Made by a program: the position numbers and the translations under genes. 64,000 nt of DNA, from positions 620,001 to 684,000 of the forward strand of contig NZ_CP163423.1 in the NCBI RefSeq assembly GCF_041429785.1. The letters run 5' to 3'. The notes beneath the pieces were generated by a model. That model worked only from the letters and a program-made list of their open reading frames with translations. It made no database searches and was not told the DNA's origin. This stretch comes from Fretibacter rubidus (GTDB taxonomy: Bacteria; Pseudomonadota; Alphaproteobacteria; Caulobacterales; Maricaulaceae). Positions 1-7,661 of this stretch are shown here, in pieces; positions within the stretch are counted from its first letter, which is position 1, and every line of letters starts with the position of its first letter.

Positions 1-751
1 GGGCTTCCCAAAAATGCTCCACGTCCGCAAATTGGCCATGCTCTCCAAACAAATCCGTCAGAATTGTGCCTGTATATTCAGTCACATTAAATAAGGCGAC
101 TTCTGTGGTAATCACGCCGCCGCCTGTCAGCCATGCTTTAAGCTGATGCGTTCCTGTCGGGCAGTAATCGTCTGAATTGAACAACTCAAGCCATGCGGCT
201 TGCTGTTCTTCTGTCGCCATTGTCAGAACGCGGATGCTTGCCGCGTCTATCTGCTGATTGGTGTAGGCTTCTTTTACCTCTGGAATCAGCGCGCCCAAAG
301 CCAAGCGGCGTTTTACAGAATTAGCCGTAATCCCAAAAACGGCGGCAATGTCGTCTACGCTTTGGCCTTTCTTCGCGAGGGCAGAGAACGCTTCATATTG
401 CTCCATTTCCGTGGGCGCTAATCGAGCCACGTTTTCAATAATGCTTGTTTCAATCGCGAGTGCATCGTCTTTCGCGTCCATGACGCAACACGGCACATCG
501 GGAATTTCAACACCCTCTGCCGCGATAGAAGAAAGACAAAAATAACGGCGGCGTCCTGCAACAATGCCGTATTTCGGTTTCTTGGCTGTGCCGCCCTCAC
601 GGCGCACGATTAAAGGCTGACGGATGCCGCGTTCTTTGACGCTCGGCAGAATATCGTCAATCTCTGGGGCCGTTTCGCTGTGGCGCATATTCAGCTTTGA
701 GATATGCAATTGAGAGAACGGGATGAATTTTAAGTCGAAAGGTTTGCTCAT
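1..751 (-). CDS. ParB-like partition/nuclease-domain protein, C-terminus outside the window
   Basis: The minus-strand frame is open from an ATG at 751 to the window edge (250 codons), so the protein is truncated here only by the window. The N-terminal part reads as a ParB/Srx-type domain: a KLNMR-like segment near residue 25, VKERGIRQPLIV at about 45 to 56 and the box GIVAGRRRY at about 71. An E-N-V-A-R-L segment and a helix-turn-helix region follow (QSVDDIAAVFGITANSVKRR). This layout fits the ParB-like proteins carried by plasmids and integrative elements, which bind DNA; nuclease activity is not established for this subgroup. AGGAGG lies 6 bases before the ATG. It is the last visible gene of a coupled operon that begins with ardA. 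No parA is visible, so a true partition role is uncertain. Confidence 0.8.
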   Translation of the reverse strand, partial: MSKPFDLKFIPFSQLHISKLNMRHSETAPEIDDILPSVKERGIRQPLIVRREGGTAKKPKYGIVAGRRRYFCLSSIAAEGVEIPDVPCCVMDAKDDALAIETSIIENVARLAPTEMEQYEAFSALAKKGQSVDDIAAVFGITANSVKRRLALGALIPEVKEAYTNQQIDAASIRVLTMATEEQQAAWLELFNSDDYCPTGTHQLKAWLTGGGVITTEVALFNVTEYTGTILTDLFGEHGQFADVEHFWEA

Positions 752-760
752 GGGAGCCTC

Positions 761-985
761 CTATTTGTGAGTTGAAATGAGGTCTAACAAGTCAATTTGC
801 GCACGGCCGACCTCGTCGAATAAGCCGTGGTCACATGGTTTTTGCTCTGCATTTGGGTTGCGTTTGGGAGTCATGGGGTGAGAGGTTCGGGCGGTCAGTT
901 TTTCGCCCAAAGTGACGGGGCGAACCCCGTCAATCAGGCTCTGCTCTCCAACGTCAGTCAACTCGTATGTGCGCAGCGCAGTCAC
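761..985 (-). CDS. Small hypothetical protein of the mobile-element operon
   Basis: This 74-residue protein starts at a GTG that overlaps the upstream stop as GTGA, and ends 9 bases before the ParB-like gene. That spacing is the main support for it being real. The sequence is charged and soluble, with Thr/Arg/Pro in the middle and an acidic C-terminus (EVGRAQIDLLDLIS). I see no signal peptide, membrane segment or known domain. A later ATG at 874 would give a 37-residue product, but it would lose the coupled start. Function unknown. Confidence 0.5.
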   Translation of the reverse strand: MTALRTYELTDVGEQSLIDGVRPVTLGEKLTARTSHPMTPKRNPNAEQKPCDHGLFDEVGRAQIDLLDLISTHK

Positions 986-1458
986 GCGACTGCCTCGTTT
1001 TCACAGAGAATGGCACATTGTCGTTTGCGTTCGGCTTTCGCTGTCTCAAGCGCTTCGGGTAGCAACTCATTTGCGACTTCTGACAGGTAGGCGTTATCGC
1101 TGTCGGGATAATTCGCCTCTATGCCCCATAGGCTTGCGGCGTGGTCATCTAGGGTAATCCCATCAATCGCAACGGATAGAATGACGCCGCAATAATACCA
1201 CTCGTCATTCTTCCACGCGGCCATGACCGCTTCGGCCTTGGCTTGGGCTTTGTTAAAGCGATCTCGCCATCCATTTCCCGCGCCGATGAACCCCGCGTCA
1301 TTCGGGTAAAGGCTCGGCCAAAATCCGTCTTGGCGCTCGTCTGGCGCGTCTGGTGTGTCGTCGTGGCTAATACGGGCCGTGATGGTGTAGCCATCAACCT
1401 CGCATGTGATGCTGTCGCCCTCACAGACAAAGTCGTCAAATTTCTTTGTAAAGGTCAT
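982..1458 (-). CDS. Hypothetical acidic protein of the mobile-element operon
   Basis: This 158-residue protein is well supported by a GGAGGG sequence 5 to 6 bases before its ATG and by 4-base overlaps with the genes on both sides. It is acidic and rich in Asp, Glu, Trp and Tyr, with a beta-rich opening that mentions ITCEVDGYTITARI, a central NGWRDRFNKAQAKAEA helix and an Ala/Glu-rich C-terminal helix. There is no signal peptide. Proteins of this look are common as uncharacterised cargo of alphaproteobacterial plasmids and integrative elements, usually beside ArdA and ParB-like genes. A DNA-mimic or accessory role is possible from the acidic composition, but that is speculation. Confidence 0.7.
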   Translation of the reverse strand: MTFTKKFDDFVCEGDSITCEVDGYTITARISHDDTPDAPDERQDGFWPSLYPNDAGFIGAGNGWRDRFNKAQAKAEAVMAAWKNDEWYYCGVILSVAIDGITLDDHAASLWGIEANYPDSDNAYLSEVANELLPEALETAKAERKRQCAILCENEAVA

Positions 1459-1649
1459 GCAACCCTCCGCATCTCAAACCCTGCTTTGTCGCAAAGGGTC
1501 TGCAAATGTGCGGCGTCTTGAGCGTCTAGGTCGTCGCCCATCTGCGTGTAAATTGTGCCTTGTCGCAAAGCGTTGTGCCGCTTCACGACATGGCTCCACC
1601 GATACGGGCCGCGCCCATCCTCGCGGGGTTTCACTTGATAACGGGCCAT
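1455..1649 (-). CDS. Small basic hypothetical protein
   Basis: A 64-residue protein starting MARYQVKPRE. I chose the ATG at 1649 because it sits one base after the ardA stop (TAAGATG) and because the alternative start at 1691 would run 42 bases into ardA. It overlaps the next gene by 4 bases. It is basic and has a short R-W-S-H-V-V-K-R-H-N core, then an acidic QMGDDLDAQDAAHLQTL stretch. The last half resembles a small helical DNA-associated protein, but I recognise no family. Confidence 0.6.
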   Translation of the reverse strand: MARYQVKPREDGRGPYRWSHVVKRHNALRQGTIYTQMGDDLDAQDAAHLQTLCDKAGFEMRRVA

Positions 1650-1650
1650 C

Positions 1651-2250
1651 TTAATGCGCCCAAAAAATATGAATGGAGCCGCTGACCTCAAAGGTCAGAA
1701 AGTCGCCAGATTGTTCATAATCATGCGCCATCGCTTTATAATTGATATAAGGCGCGAGGCGTTCGGGAATTGTCTCACCGCTTTGCTCGGTTAGTTCTTC
1801 GGCGTAAGCCTCTAGGCTGTCATATTCGCCCGCATATTCATCAAAGCGGGCTTTGGCGTCCTCGATATTGCCGCCGTAATAGTTGAGCACCTGCGCCCCT
1901 AATGCGCCGCGCTCTCGGATAAAGTCTGCAAGCTCTACGACATTCTCAAAACTGAAATACTCGCCAACCTCTGCCCCTTCAAAGCCCTCATAGTCGTAAA
2001 TCGCCCATTCTTCAGCCTCCTCAATGGGTGACCTGAACAGCATCGCTTGAACCGCTTCCCAAATACTGGCCTCGTCAGTGACCTTTATCCATTCGCCGTG
2101 CAGATGGCCGTTATTGTAAGCGGCAAGGCAAGCGACATAGATGCGAATGGGGTCAGGGTCTGGCGTTCTCGCCGTCTCGCGGTTTGGCGGGGGGAGTCGT
2201 GGCGGCTCGTGGTCAAAAGGGGTTTGGCTCTCGGCTTGGCAAAAGGTCAT
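1651..2250 (-). CDS. ardA: ArdA-family antirestriction protein
   Basis: ArdA proteins mimic B-form DNA and block type I restriction enzymes, letting incoming mobile DNA escape the host. The family signature is clear: IYVACLAAYNNGHLHGEW at residues 37 to 54, SPIEEAEEWAIYDYEGFEG around residue 85 to 105, then an acidic stretch with GEYDSLEAYAEELTE and YINYKAMAHDYE near the C-terminus. The protein is strongly acidic, as expected of a DNA mimic. The open frame continues to 2415, but I chose the ATG at 2250 because GGAGA lies about 9 bases upstream and the extra N-terminal sequence is Pro/Arg-rich low-complexity. Even so, the first 35 residues (Pro-rich) precede the conserved domain, so the protein is slightly longer than the usual 165 or so. 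It heads the operon running to the ParB-like gene. Confidence 0.88.
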   Translation of the reverse strand: MTFCQAESQTPFDHEPPRLPPPNRETARTPDPDPIRIYVACLAAYNNGHLHGEWIKVTDEASIWEAVQAMLFRSPIEEAEEWAIYDYEGFEGAEVGEYFSFENVVELADFIRERGALGAQVLNYYGGNIEDAKARFDEYAGEYDSLEAYAEELTEQSGETIPERLAPYINYKAMAHDYEQSGDFLTFEVSGSIHIFWAH

Positions 2251-2516
2251 CGGTCTGGTCTCCAATGCCGCCCCCAAAACGGGCGCGCCCCGCGCCCCCA
2301 TTGACGAAAGAATGGGACGCGGCACGTTCCCCCCGCAGGGGGGCGGGGGGAAGCGGCAAGAGGCCAGTCCAGCGAGGGGCAATAAGGCGCGCCGCAAGGT
2401 TTTTGGTATGAGCATGTAAATAGACTTAGACGACTATGGCCAAAGGCCTTGCGGCGGGACTGCCCGTCGCCAGATTGGCCGACCGCTTCCCGCCGTCCCC
2501 CGAGGAGGGAACAAAC
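2251..2516. other. GC-rich gene-free leader with hairpins upstream of ardA
   Basis: No convincing gene lies here; frames on the plus strand are Gly/Arg/Pro-rich and have no usable ribosome sites. The stretch contains a C6-GCA-G6 hairpin at 2329 to 2343 followed by a second G6 block, and the small stem GGCC-AAA-GGCC near 2443. It probably carries the ardA promoter and a structured leader. ArdA genes of conjugative elements are often expressed from structured single-strand promoters during transfer; whether this applies here is not shown by the sequence. Confidence 0.4.
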
Positions 2517-2543
2517 AAAAAAAGCCGGCCCGTTAAGGGCCGA
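2517..2543 (-). terminator. Intrinsic terminator of the DUF3703 gene
   Basis: Read on the minus strand: stem CGGCCC, loop TTAAC, stem GGGCCG, then GC and a run of eight T. It lies 48 bases after the stop of the DUF3703 gene and separates it from the ardA operon. Confidence 0.8.
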
Positions 2544-2590
2544 CTGTCTGAATTAGTCGATATGTGATTTTAGTCTAAACTGATGATCAA

Positions 2591-2935
2591 CTAATCATCC
2601 TCAAGGAAAAGAGCTAAGTCATGCGGTATAGGCATCGGTTTTAAAGCAGACACATTAGCCCCGCCCGTATTGCCCACTGGCACCCAACCAAAAAGGCTAG
2701 CGGGGAAAACTGCTATCATTCTAATTATCTGACCGAAAATTTCGCGGATGTCTTTGCGGCCAAAGCCAATTTTTAGCATCCACCAATGGGTTTCGAGATG
2801 AGTTTTGAAATGACGTTGTCCAAGAATATGGGCCCTTTCCAAATGATAGAAAGATTGATTTAGATTTCGTGCCGCATAGGCCTCACTCATCGCTCTCATT
2901 TCATTTTCGAAAGCTTTACGTAGTTTAGGTTTCAT
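2591..2935 (-). CDS. DUF3703 domain protein
   Basis: The 114-residue product carries the family hallmarks: FYHLERAHILGQ near residue 30, conserved His residues in HFKTHLETHWWML, and the C-terminal block VPVGNTGGANVSALKPMPIP. DUF3703 proteins have no established biochemical role; they are often found beside heavy-metal resistance genes in proteobacteria, which matches the czc and cus clusters nearby. I chose the ATG at 2935 because the family starts MKPKL-like; a GTG at 2953 is also open but has no ribosome site. It stands alone between a strong terminator and a gene-free stretch. Confidence 0.78.
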   Translation of the reverse strand: MKPKLRKAFENEMRAMSEAYAARNLNQSFYHLERAHILGQRHFKTHLETHWWMLKIGFGRKDIREIFGQIIRMIAVFPASLFGWVPVGNTGGANVSALKPMPIPHDLALFLEDD

Positions 2936-3383
2936 AATTAGAGATTTACCCACGCTGAGTTAAATAACGCCTACAACTAGCTTAGTATTGAAAAATTGCA
3001 AAACGTAAGCGAGCGACCCCTAAAGCGAAGCGACCGGGAAGCGCGAGCGTATCAGGCGCCAAGCGGCCCTTGGCTCACCCCTGCGGCGAAGCTCAAAGGC
3101 TGCGCAGCCCGCTACCTGTCGCCGCTTAGAGCGCGGGCAGAGCCAGCCCCGGCCAAGGGTCGGGATGGTCTGACCGTGATCTGCTTTGTGGCTTTCGTAG
3201 AAAGTCACTAAGCAAGCGTGTGACGGGTTGCGGAATTGTCCGCGGCCAAGCGGACGCCTGAAATTGACCCGCGACAGCGGGATGCGTCAGGGATGAAAGC
3301 CGAACGGCCAAGACCGCAAAGCGGGCTTGGTTCACGCCAGCCCGACCCGAAGCGTCAGCGAAGGGAGACGCCCAATTTAGTCT
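2936..3383. other. Gene-free stretch packed with short hairpins
   Basis: The open frames here are Arg/Pro-rich shadows. From about 3000 to 3375 the DNA is a chain of short inverted repeats: palindrome GGCTGCGCAGCC at 3098 to 3109, GTCCGC-6-GCGGAC at 3238 to 3255, CCCGC-4-GCGGG at 3268 to 3281, GCC-4-GGC at 3299 to 3308, and a composite hairpin CCAAG-A-CCGC-AAA-GCGG-G-CTTGG at 3308 to 3330. The words GCGAAGC and AGCG recur. It could be a non-coding RNA, a transfer or replication region, or decayed repeat DNA. Confidence 0.5.
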
Positions 3384-3554
3384 CTAAAAAAAGCTTCCAA
3401 AAATCACCCAACCCCAAAACCCATAAAACATAAGCGCAACCCCATAAACAGCAGGCCCATTAACCACACGCTCCATAAAGTCATCAAACTTAACCTGACG
3501 GGGAGAGCGCCTTGCCAGCGCCTCTTTAATCGCAGCTTTCGTATATCCGTCCAT
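3384..3554 (-). CDS. Tiny membrane protein (56 residues)
   Basis: This short gene begins MDGYTKAAIKEAL; its ATG directly abuts the TGA of the gene upstream (TGAATG), which argues for translational coupling. A soluble basic N-terminal half (KEALARRSPRQVKFDDFMERV) is followed by one hydrophobic segment rich in Gly, Phe, Tyr and Trp at residues 34 to 56, ending at the stop. It looks like a single-pass inner-membrane protein with a cytosolic N-terminus. No family recognised. It is the second gene of a two-gene unit lying just left of the IS110 element. Confidence 0.6.
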   Translation of the reverse strand: MDGYTKAAIKEALARRSPRQVKFDDFMERVVNGPAVYGVALMFYGFWGWVIFGSFF

Positions 3555-3713
3555 TCAGTCTTTCCGTTGACTCTCTATTACTTTCTCACAAAACCCAATC
3601 ACAGCCTCGCGTCCGTCAAAAGTCTCAACCAAGCTAAACAGCGCCATTAGCCGCGCGCGCTGATCTATCTCTAAATCAATTTCAGTGGGCTTATCTGTAT
3701 CAGGGTCCGCCAT
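3555..3713 (-). CDS. Small acidic hypothetical protein (52 residues)
   Basis: Starts MADPDTDKPTEID at 3713, with GGAG 8 to 9 bases upstream; the frame stays open to 3785, but that extension runs into the structured left flank of the IS element and has no ribosome site. The protein is helical and acidic, with QRARLMALFSLVE and EAVIGFCEKVIES segments. No domain recognised. It is coupled to the tiny membrane protein downstream. Its promoter should lie where the IS110 left end now lies, so its expression may be affected by the insertion. Confidence 0.6.
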   Translation of the reverse strand: MADPDTDKPTEIDLEIDQRARLMALFSLVETFDGREAVIGFCEKVIESQRKD

Positions 3714-3741
3714 AGTGATCTCCGTATAAAGCCGGAAGTCA

Positions 3742-3810
3742 CCAGAACGGGGAAGCGAGCCTACCCGTGCGTAGTGTTTGGGCAAGCCTTATGCCCTAGC
3801 TGCGTTCTGG
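3742..3810 (+). other. Folded non-coding segment upstream of the IS110 transposase (bridge-RNA candidate)
   Basis: An 8-bp perfect outer stem, CCAGAACG at 3742 to 3749 with CGTTCTGG at 3803 to 3810, encloses two smaller elements: GGG-CCC (3750 to 3752 with 3764 to 3766) and GGGCA-7-TGCCC (3780 to 3784 with 3792 to 3796). A closed multi-branch fold in the non-coding end next to an IS110 transposase is what a guide RNA would look like, but I cannot test pairing to the insertion site with one copy. It may also be simple upstream DNA of the minus-strand gene at 3713. Confidence 0.4.
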
Positions 3811-3871
3811 CACTTCTCATCGGCTTTCAGTCTAGAATGGAAATCTGTCAGTCGTGATGAAGGAGGATAAA

Positions 3872-4993
3872 ATGACGGATTATTTCGTAGGCTTGGATAT
3901 ATCGCAGAAGTCGACATCGATTTGCATAACTGACCCTGAAGGCAAAAAATTGCATGAGGGCGCGTCCCTGACGCGGCCACAAGATATTTATGGTTGGTTG
4001 AGTAACCGCATTGATGTGAAAGCCTCCGATATAAGGGTGGGTCTTGAAGCGGGAACTCTAAGCGCATGGTTACATAGGGGGCTTTCCGAACGTGGCTTAC
4101 ATTTGACCATGCTGGAGACCTTTCAAGCGCACAGGTTCTTGGCGACCTTCAGAAACAAAACTGATAAAAATGATGCGCATGGCCTAGCTCAACTCTTGCG
4201 GATGGGCGGCGAGGACTTCCTGCGTGTGGTCAAGGTCCGCTCAATCGGTGCACAGGAAACACGAACAATGCTGTCTATCCGCAATCACTTTGTGACGCAG
4301 AAGGTCTCTTTGGAAAATCATATAGCGGGCATTTTAAAGCCTTACGGCGTTATCGTTAGGCGCAATCATGTTAAGCCCGAGTCTTTCCGAAACCGTGTAT
4401 TAATCGCTTTGAGAGAAACAGAACTTAACGGGCTAAATCTGACTCAATATATTTTACCAGCCCTCGATCTCTACCGAAGCCTCTGCAACAAAATAAAACC
4501 TATGACAGAGCGCGTCGAGACATTAGCCCGCGACATACCGATGGTAAAGCGGTTCATGGAAATACCGGGCGTCGGTCCCATAACAGCTTTGACGTTTTAC
4601 TGCGCTGTTGATGAGCCTGAGCGATTTAAGAAATCGACGGATGTGGCCGCATACTTCGGACTTACGCCGCGTCAATATCAATCTGGCGATATGAATTATA
4701 CGACCGGTATCTCGAAACGCGGCGATCCGACCGTTCGTAGAGCTTTAGTCACAGCGGCCACTGTGCTGCTAACTAATACGACGACATGGAGCTCTCTAAA
4801 AGCTTGGGGTATCAGGCTTGTCAAACGTATCGGTATGTCAAAAGCAAGAATCGCAGTTGCCCGTAAACTTGCCATCATCATGCACAAAATGTGGATTAAG
4901 AATGACCGTTGGAGACCAAAGCCAATTACACCCAAAGACCGCGAGGAACTGATGGGTGTAACCCTAACGCCGAGAACGCCTTTAATGGCTTAA
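3872..4993 (+). CDS. IS110-family transposase (DEDD recombinase)
   Basis: The 373-residue protein has the N-terminal RuvC-like DEDD domain (D9 in VGLDIS, E59 in GLEAG, D98 and D101 in NKTDKNDAHG), a helical middle, and the C-terminal Tnp domain with IPGVGPITALTF, AAYFGLTPRQYQSGD (whose Ser is a candidate for the catalytic serine) and ISKRGDPTVRRAL. All four acidic positions are intact, so the enzyme may be active. The ATG at 3872 follows an excellent AAGGAGGA with a 4-base gap; the upstream ATG at 3854 lies before that site. Codon use and length are normal for the family. It separates the ardA-type accessory region from the czc cluster and may have mediated rearrangement of the island. Confidence 0.92.
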   Translation: MTDYFVGLDISQKSTSICITDPEGKKLHEGASLTRPQDIYGWLSNRIDVKASDIRVGLEAGTLSAWLHRGLSERGLHLTMLETFQAHRFLATFRNKTDKNDAHGLAQLLRMGGEDFLRVVKVRSIGAQETRTMLSIRNHFVTQKVSLENHIAGILKPYGVIVRRNHVKPESFRNRVLIALRETELNGLNLTQYILPALDLYRSLCNKIKPMTERVETLARDIPMVKRFMEIPGVGPITALTFYCAVDEPERFKKSTDVAAYFGLTPRQYQSGDMNYTTGISKRGDPTVRRALVTAATVLLTNTTTWSSLKAWGIRLVKRIGMSKARIAVARKLAIIMHKMWIKNDRWRPKPITPKDREELMGVTLTPRTPLMA

Positions 4994-5579
4994 ACCGAAT
5001 ACTCCGGTGAGGACTAAAACCGGAGGTCCTGCGCGGGACGATGAGCGGGGTGAGTGACGTATGTCCAGGTGATTTACTGAGCCAAAATGATGGCATCAGA
5101 CATACCGTGTGCCTTATTGGTCCCACCCCCTTGTTCCATTCAATGCGCATAATGTAGCTCACAAATGATAGCCCCGACACAGGTGGGCTTGTGGCTGTGA
5201 CGACTACGGAGAGATTAGTGATCTCGTGAGCAGGACACATATTTTTGTCAATATCACCTGCCAATCGGCTTGGCGGAACGAACCCGTTTGCGCCGTTGAA
5301 ATGTAACAAAATACTGAAGTTGTGAAAAAACAATGAGTTAGAAATGATAGATAATATCTTGACGAGAGCGCAGCTAGAGATTGGACATTCCTACGCCCTC
5401 CGGCCGAAACCGGAGACACGCAAATACAGGACGTGCCCAAGCAGGGCCGTCTCACTTCTTAGGGAGCTGGTGAACTCCACACGCTGATTTGGCAGGCGTG
5501 CCCCTTAAAGCTAAAGGAGACGCCTAAAAACTGCAATTAAAAAGGCAACATAGAGCGCGCCAAGCGCTCAGAAACAGCC
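4994..5579. other. Gene-free right flank of the IS element with two related hairpins
   Basis: Open frames here run antisense into the transposase or are low quality. Just after the transposase stop, CTCCGG (5002 to 5007) can pair with CCGGAG (5020 to 5025), while AGGAC (5010 to 5014) can pair with GTCCT (5026 to 5030); the two pairings interlock, so they are alternatives or a knot. Some 370 bases on, the same stem recurs as CTCCGG-6-CCGGAG at 5398 to 5415, and both copies share AAACCGGAG. The rest has no feature I can name. The IS right end probably lies somewhere in this stretch. Confidence 0.45.
5553..5569 (-). terminator. Weak hairpin after the P-type ATPase gene
   Basis: A perfect 6-bp stem, GAGCGC and GCGCTC around a 5-base loop, 11 bases beyond the ATPase stop on the minus strand. 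The T run (TTTTT) comes only about 10 bases after the stem, so it may be a weak terminator or only protect the 3-prime end of the czc transcript. Confidence 0.4.
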
Positions 5580-7607
5580 CTAAACGCGGCTATCTTTATA
5601 CCCCAAGAGACGCAGCGCATTAAAGACAACAATCAAGGTCGAGCCTTCATGGATCAGCACCGCCGGTCCAATGCCCAAACCAAATAATGTGGCGGGAATC
5701 AAAAAGGCCACAATGCCTAGGCTCGCCCAGAGATTCTGCCGAATAATTCGGCTGGTCTGACGGCTCAGTCCAACTGCAAAGGGCAAGGTTTCCAAATCAT
5801 CCGCCATAAGCGCAATATCGGCGGTCTCTAAAGCGACATCAGAGCCTGCCGCCCCCATTGCAATACCAACTGTGGCATTTGCCATTGCGGGCGCATCATT
5901 GACGCCGTCGCCAACCATAGCGACGCCGCCCTGGGCTTTTAGCTCTGCGATTTTGGTCACTTTGTCTTCGGGCATGAGATCGCCAAAGGCGACATCGAGC
6001 CCAACTTCTTTCGCCACAGCATTGGCCACATTTTGATTATCACCCGAGATCATCATCATTCGTTTGAGACCCAAAGCGCGAAGATCAGCGATAACGGGTT
6101 TGGCCGTGTCGCGCGGCGTATCCATAAGGCCAATGGCTCCCAAATAGCGCGTGCCTGTCCGTACAATCATGGTCGTGCGGCCATTGGACGATAAGTCATC
6201 GACACGCGCCCGTAAATCATCCGGCAGAGGCGTTCCGGCCCCTTCATCAAACAGTGCCGTTTTACCGATATGGACAAGCTCACCGCCTACCATGGCTGAT
6301 ACGCCTTGACCGATGATATTGGCAAAGTCTGACGCCTCGCGCGGATTATCGCCAAGACGGGTTTTGACATCTTCGACCACAGCTTGCGCCAAGGGATGAT
6401 CGCTGAGGGCTTCCACGGCTCCGCTGATTTCCAGCAGTTCAGTTTCAGACGTATCGCCGTAAGGCACGATATCGACCAGATGCGGCTCGCCAATCGTCAG
6501 CGTTCCGGTCTTATCAAATGCGATCGCGTCTAAGCCGCCTAAGGCTTCAAGCGGCGCGCCGCCTTTAATCAGCACACCGCCGCGCGCGGCCCGCGCAACG
6601 CCTGACAGAATAGCACTCGGCGTCGCAATCGCCAACGCGCACGGACTGGCGGCCACCAAGACCGCCATCGCGCGGTAGAAGCTTGTCGCCGGATCTTCAT
6701 CCAAGACAAGGAATGAAAGACTGGTCAGAATGGCCAAAACAATCACACACGGGACGAAGATTTTTTCAAACTTTTTGGTAAAGCTCTGCGTCGGGGATTG
6801 GCGGGTTTGCGCCTCGGCCACCATTGTCATAACTCGTGCCAAAGTGGTTTCCCCGGCCAATTTTGTGACTTGGATTTCAAGGCTCCCGCTGCCGTTTATT
6901 GAGCCTGCAAAGACGCGGCCCGATGCGGACACGACTTCCGGATTTTCCAAGGCAATTGCGCTATCCTTAACCGGCATTTTATCTACCGGCGCACTTTCAC
7001 CCGTAATGGGCGCTTGATTGACAGCACTTGTGCCTTTGACCACAAATCCGTCGGCAGGCAGGCGTTCATTGGAACGCACGATGACAATGTCGCCGATTAC
7101 GAGGTCTTCAATCAAAACGGTCTCTGTTTTGCCGCCCCGCCGCACCAAAGCTTCATCAGGTGTCAAATCCGCAAGCGCCGCGACTGCATTTCGGGCGCGG
7201 GCCATCGCATAGTTCTCCAGCGCATGGCCAATGGCGAAGAGGAAGAGCAAAAATGCACCTTCCGCCCATTCGCCCAAGAAGGCCGCGCCCGAAGCCGCGA
7301 CGAGCATCAGAAAATCGATCTGGAATTGACCTTTGAAGATTTTCCCAAGGGCTTCACGCAAGGCGTAATAACCACCGAAGAAATAGGCCGCGAGCAAGAA
7401 TACAAACCCGGCTTGAGCGGGAATAAGATTAAGTTTCGGCCCGAGCCAACCTATGAGCAAACAGAGCCCGCAAAGGGCTGCAAATATGATTTCAGCCCGC
7501 CCACCCAGAAGGCGATTAAAGACGTCATCGTGGGCGTGATTATGGCCGTCATCCTGGCTGTGATCGTCGTCATGGCTCGCGTCATCGTGGTTATGTTTAT
7601 CAGACAT
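5580..7607 (-). CDS. P1B-4-type heavy-metal exporting ATPase
   Basis: This 675-residue pump couples ATP hydrolysis to export of divalent metal ions across the inner membrane. A His/Asp-rich tail (residues 1 to 28) replaces the usual Cys-X-X-Cys metal domain. Then come transmembrane helices, the actuator TGES (202 to 205), the SPC metal-site motif (321 to 323), the phosphorylated Asp in DKTGT (365 to 369), the HP pair (404 to 405), GDGVND (566 to 571) and, in the last helix, HEGST (653 to 657). SPC plus an HEG(G/S)T motif is the mark of the P1B-4 group, reported for Co, Zn, Cd or Fe. It ends the czc operon, as CzcP does in Cupriavidus. AAGGA precedes the ATG. The exact ion is not decidable from sequence. 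Confidence 0.9.
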   Translation of the reverse strand: MSDKHNHDDASHDDDHSQDDGHNHAHDDVFNRLLGGRAEIIFAALCGLCLLIGWLGPKLNLIPAQAGFVFLLAAYFFGGYYALREALGKIFKGQFQIDFLMLVAASGAAFLGEWAEGAFLLFLFAIGHALENYAMARARNAVAALADLTPDEALVRRGGKTETVLIEDLVIGDIVIVRSNERLPADGFVVKGTSAVNQAPITGESAPVDKMPVKDSAIALENPEVVSASGRVFAGSINGSGSLEIQVTKLAGETTLARVMTMVAEAQTRQSPTQSFTKKFEKIFVPCVIVLAILTSLSFLVLDEDPATSFYRAMAVLVAASPCALAIATPSAILSGVARAARGGVLIKGGAPLEALGGLDAIAFDKTGTLTIGEPHLVDIVPYGDTSETELLEISGAVEALSDHPLAQAVVEDVKTRLGDNPREASDFANIIGQGVSAMVGGELVHIGKTALFDEGAGTPLPDDLRARVDDLSSNGRTTMIVRTGTRYLGAIGLMDTPRDTAKPVIADLRALGLKRMMMISGDNQNVANAVAKEVGLDVAFGDLMPEDKVTKIAELKAQGGVAMVGDGVNDAPAMANATVGIAMGAAGSDVALETADIALMADDLETLPFAVGLSRQTSRIIRQNLWASLGIVAFLIPATLFGLGIGPAVLIHEGSTLIVVFNALRLLGYKDSRV

Positions 7608-7661
7608 ATGTCTATCCTTTTTAATCAGGCTCCGATGGCGCTAACCCATCGAAGCCATGTT

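Larger units (their letters stand above)
3742..5420 (+). mobile_element. IS110-family insertion sequence (ends approximate)
   Basis: The element is defined by its transposase gene. IS110 elements lack the terminal inverted repeats and target duplications of most insertion sequences, so the ends cannot be fixed from one copy. I set the left bound at the start of a folded segment (3742) and the right bound after the second of two related hairpins (5415). The left structure lies 61 bases before the transposase start. In this family a non-coding end is transcribed as a bridge RNA that pairs with target and donor DNA; either flank could play that part. Confidence 0.5.

Noticed and set aside
4926-5333. 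Minus-strand 135-codon frame behind the transposase
   Set aside because: It overlaps the transposase end and the hairpin region, and reads as low-quality sequence. Likely conserved only because the IS end is.
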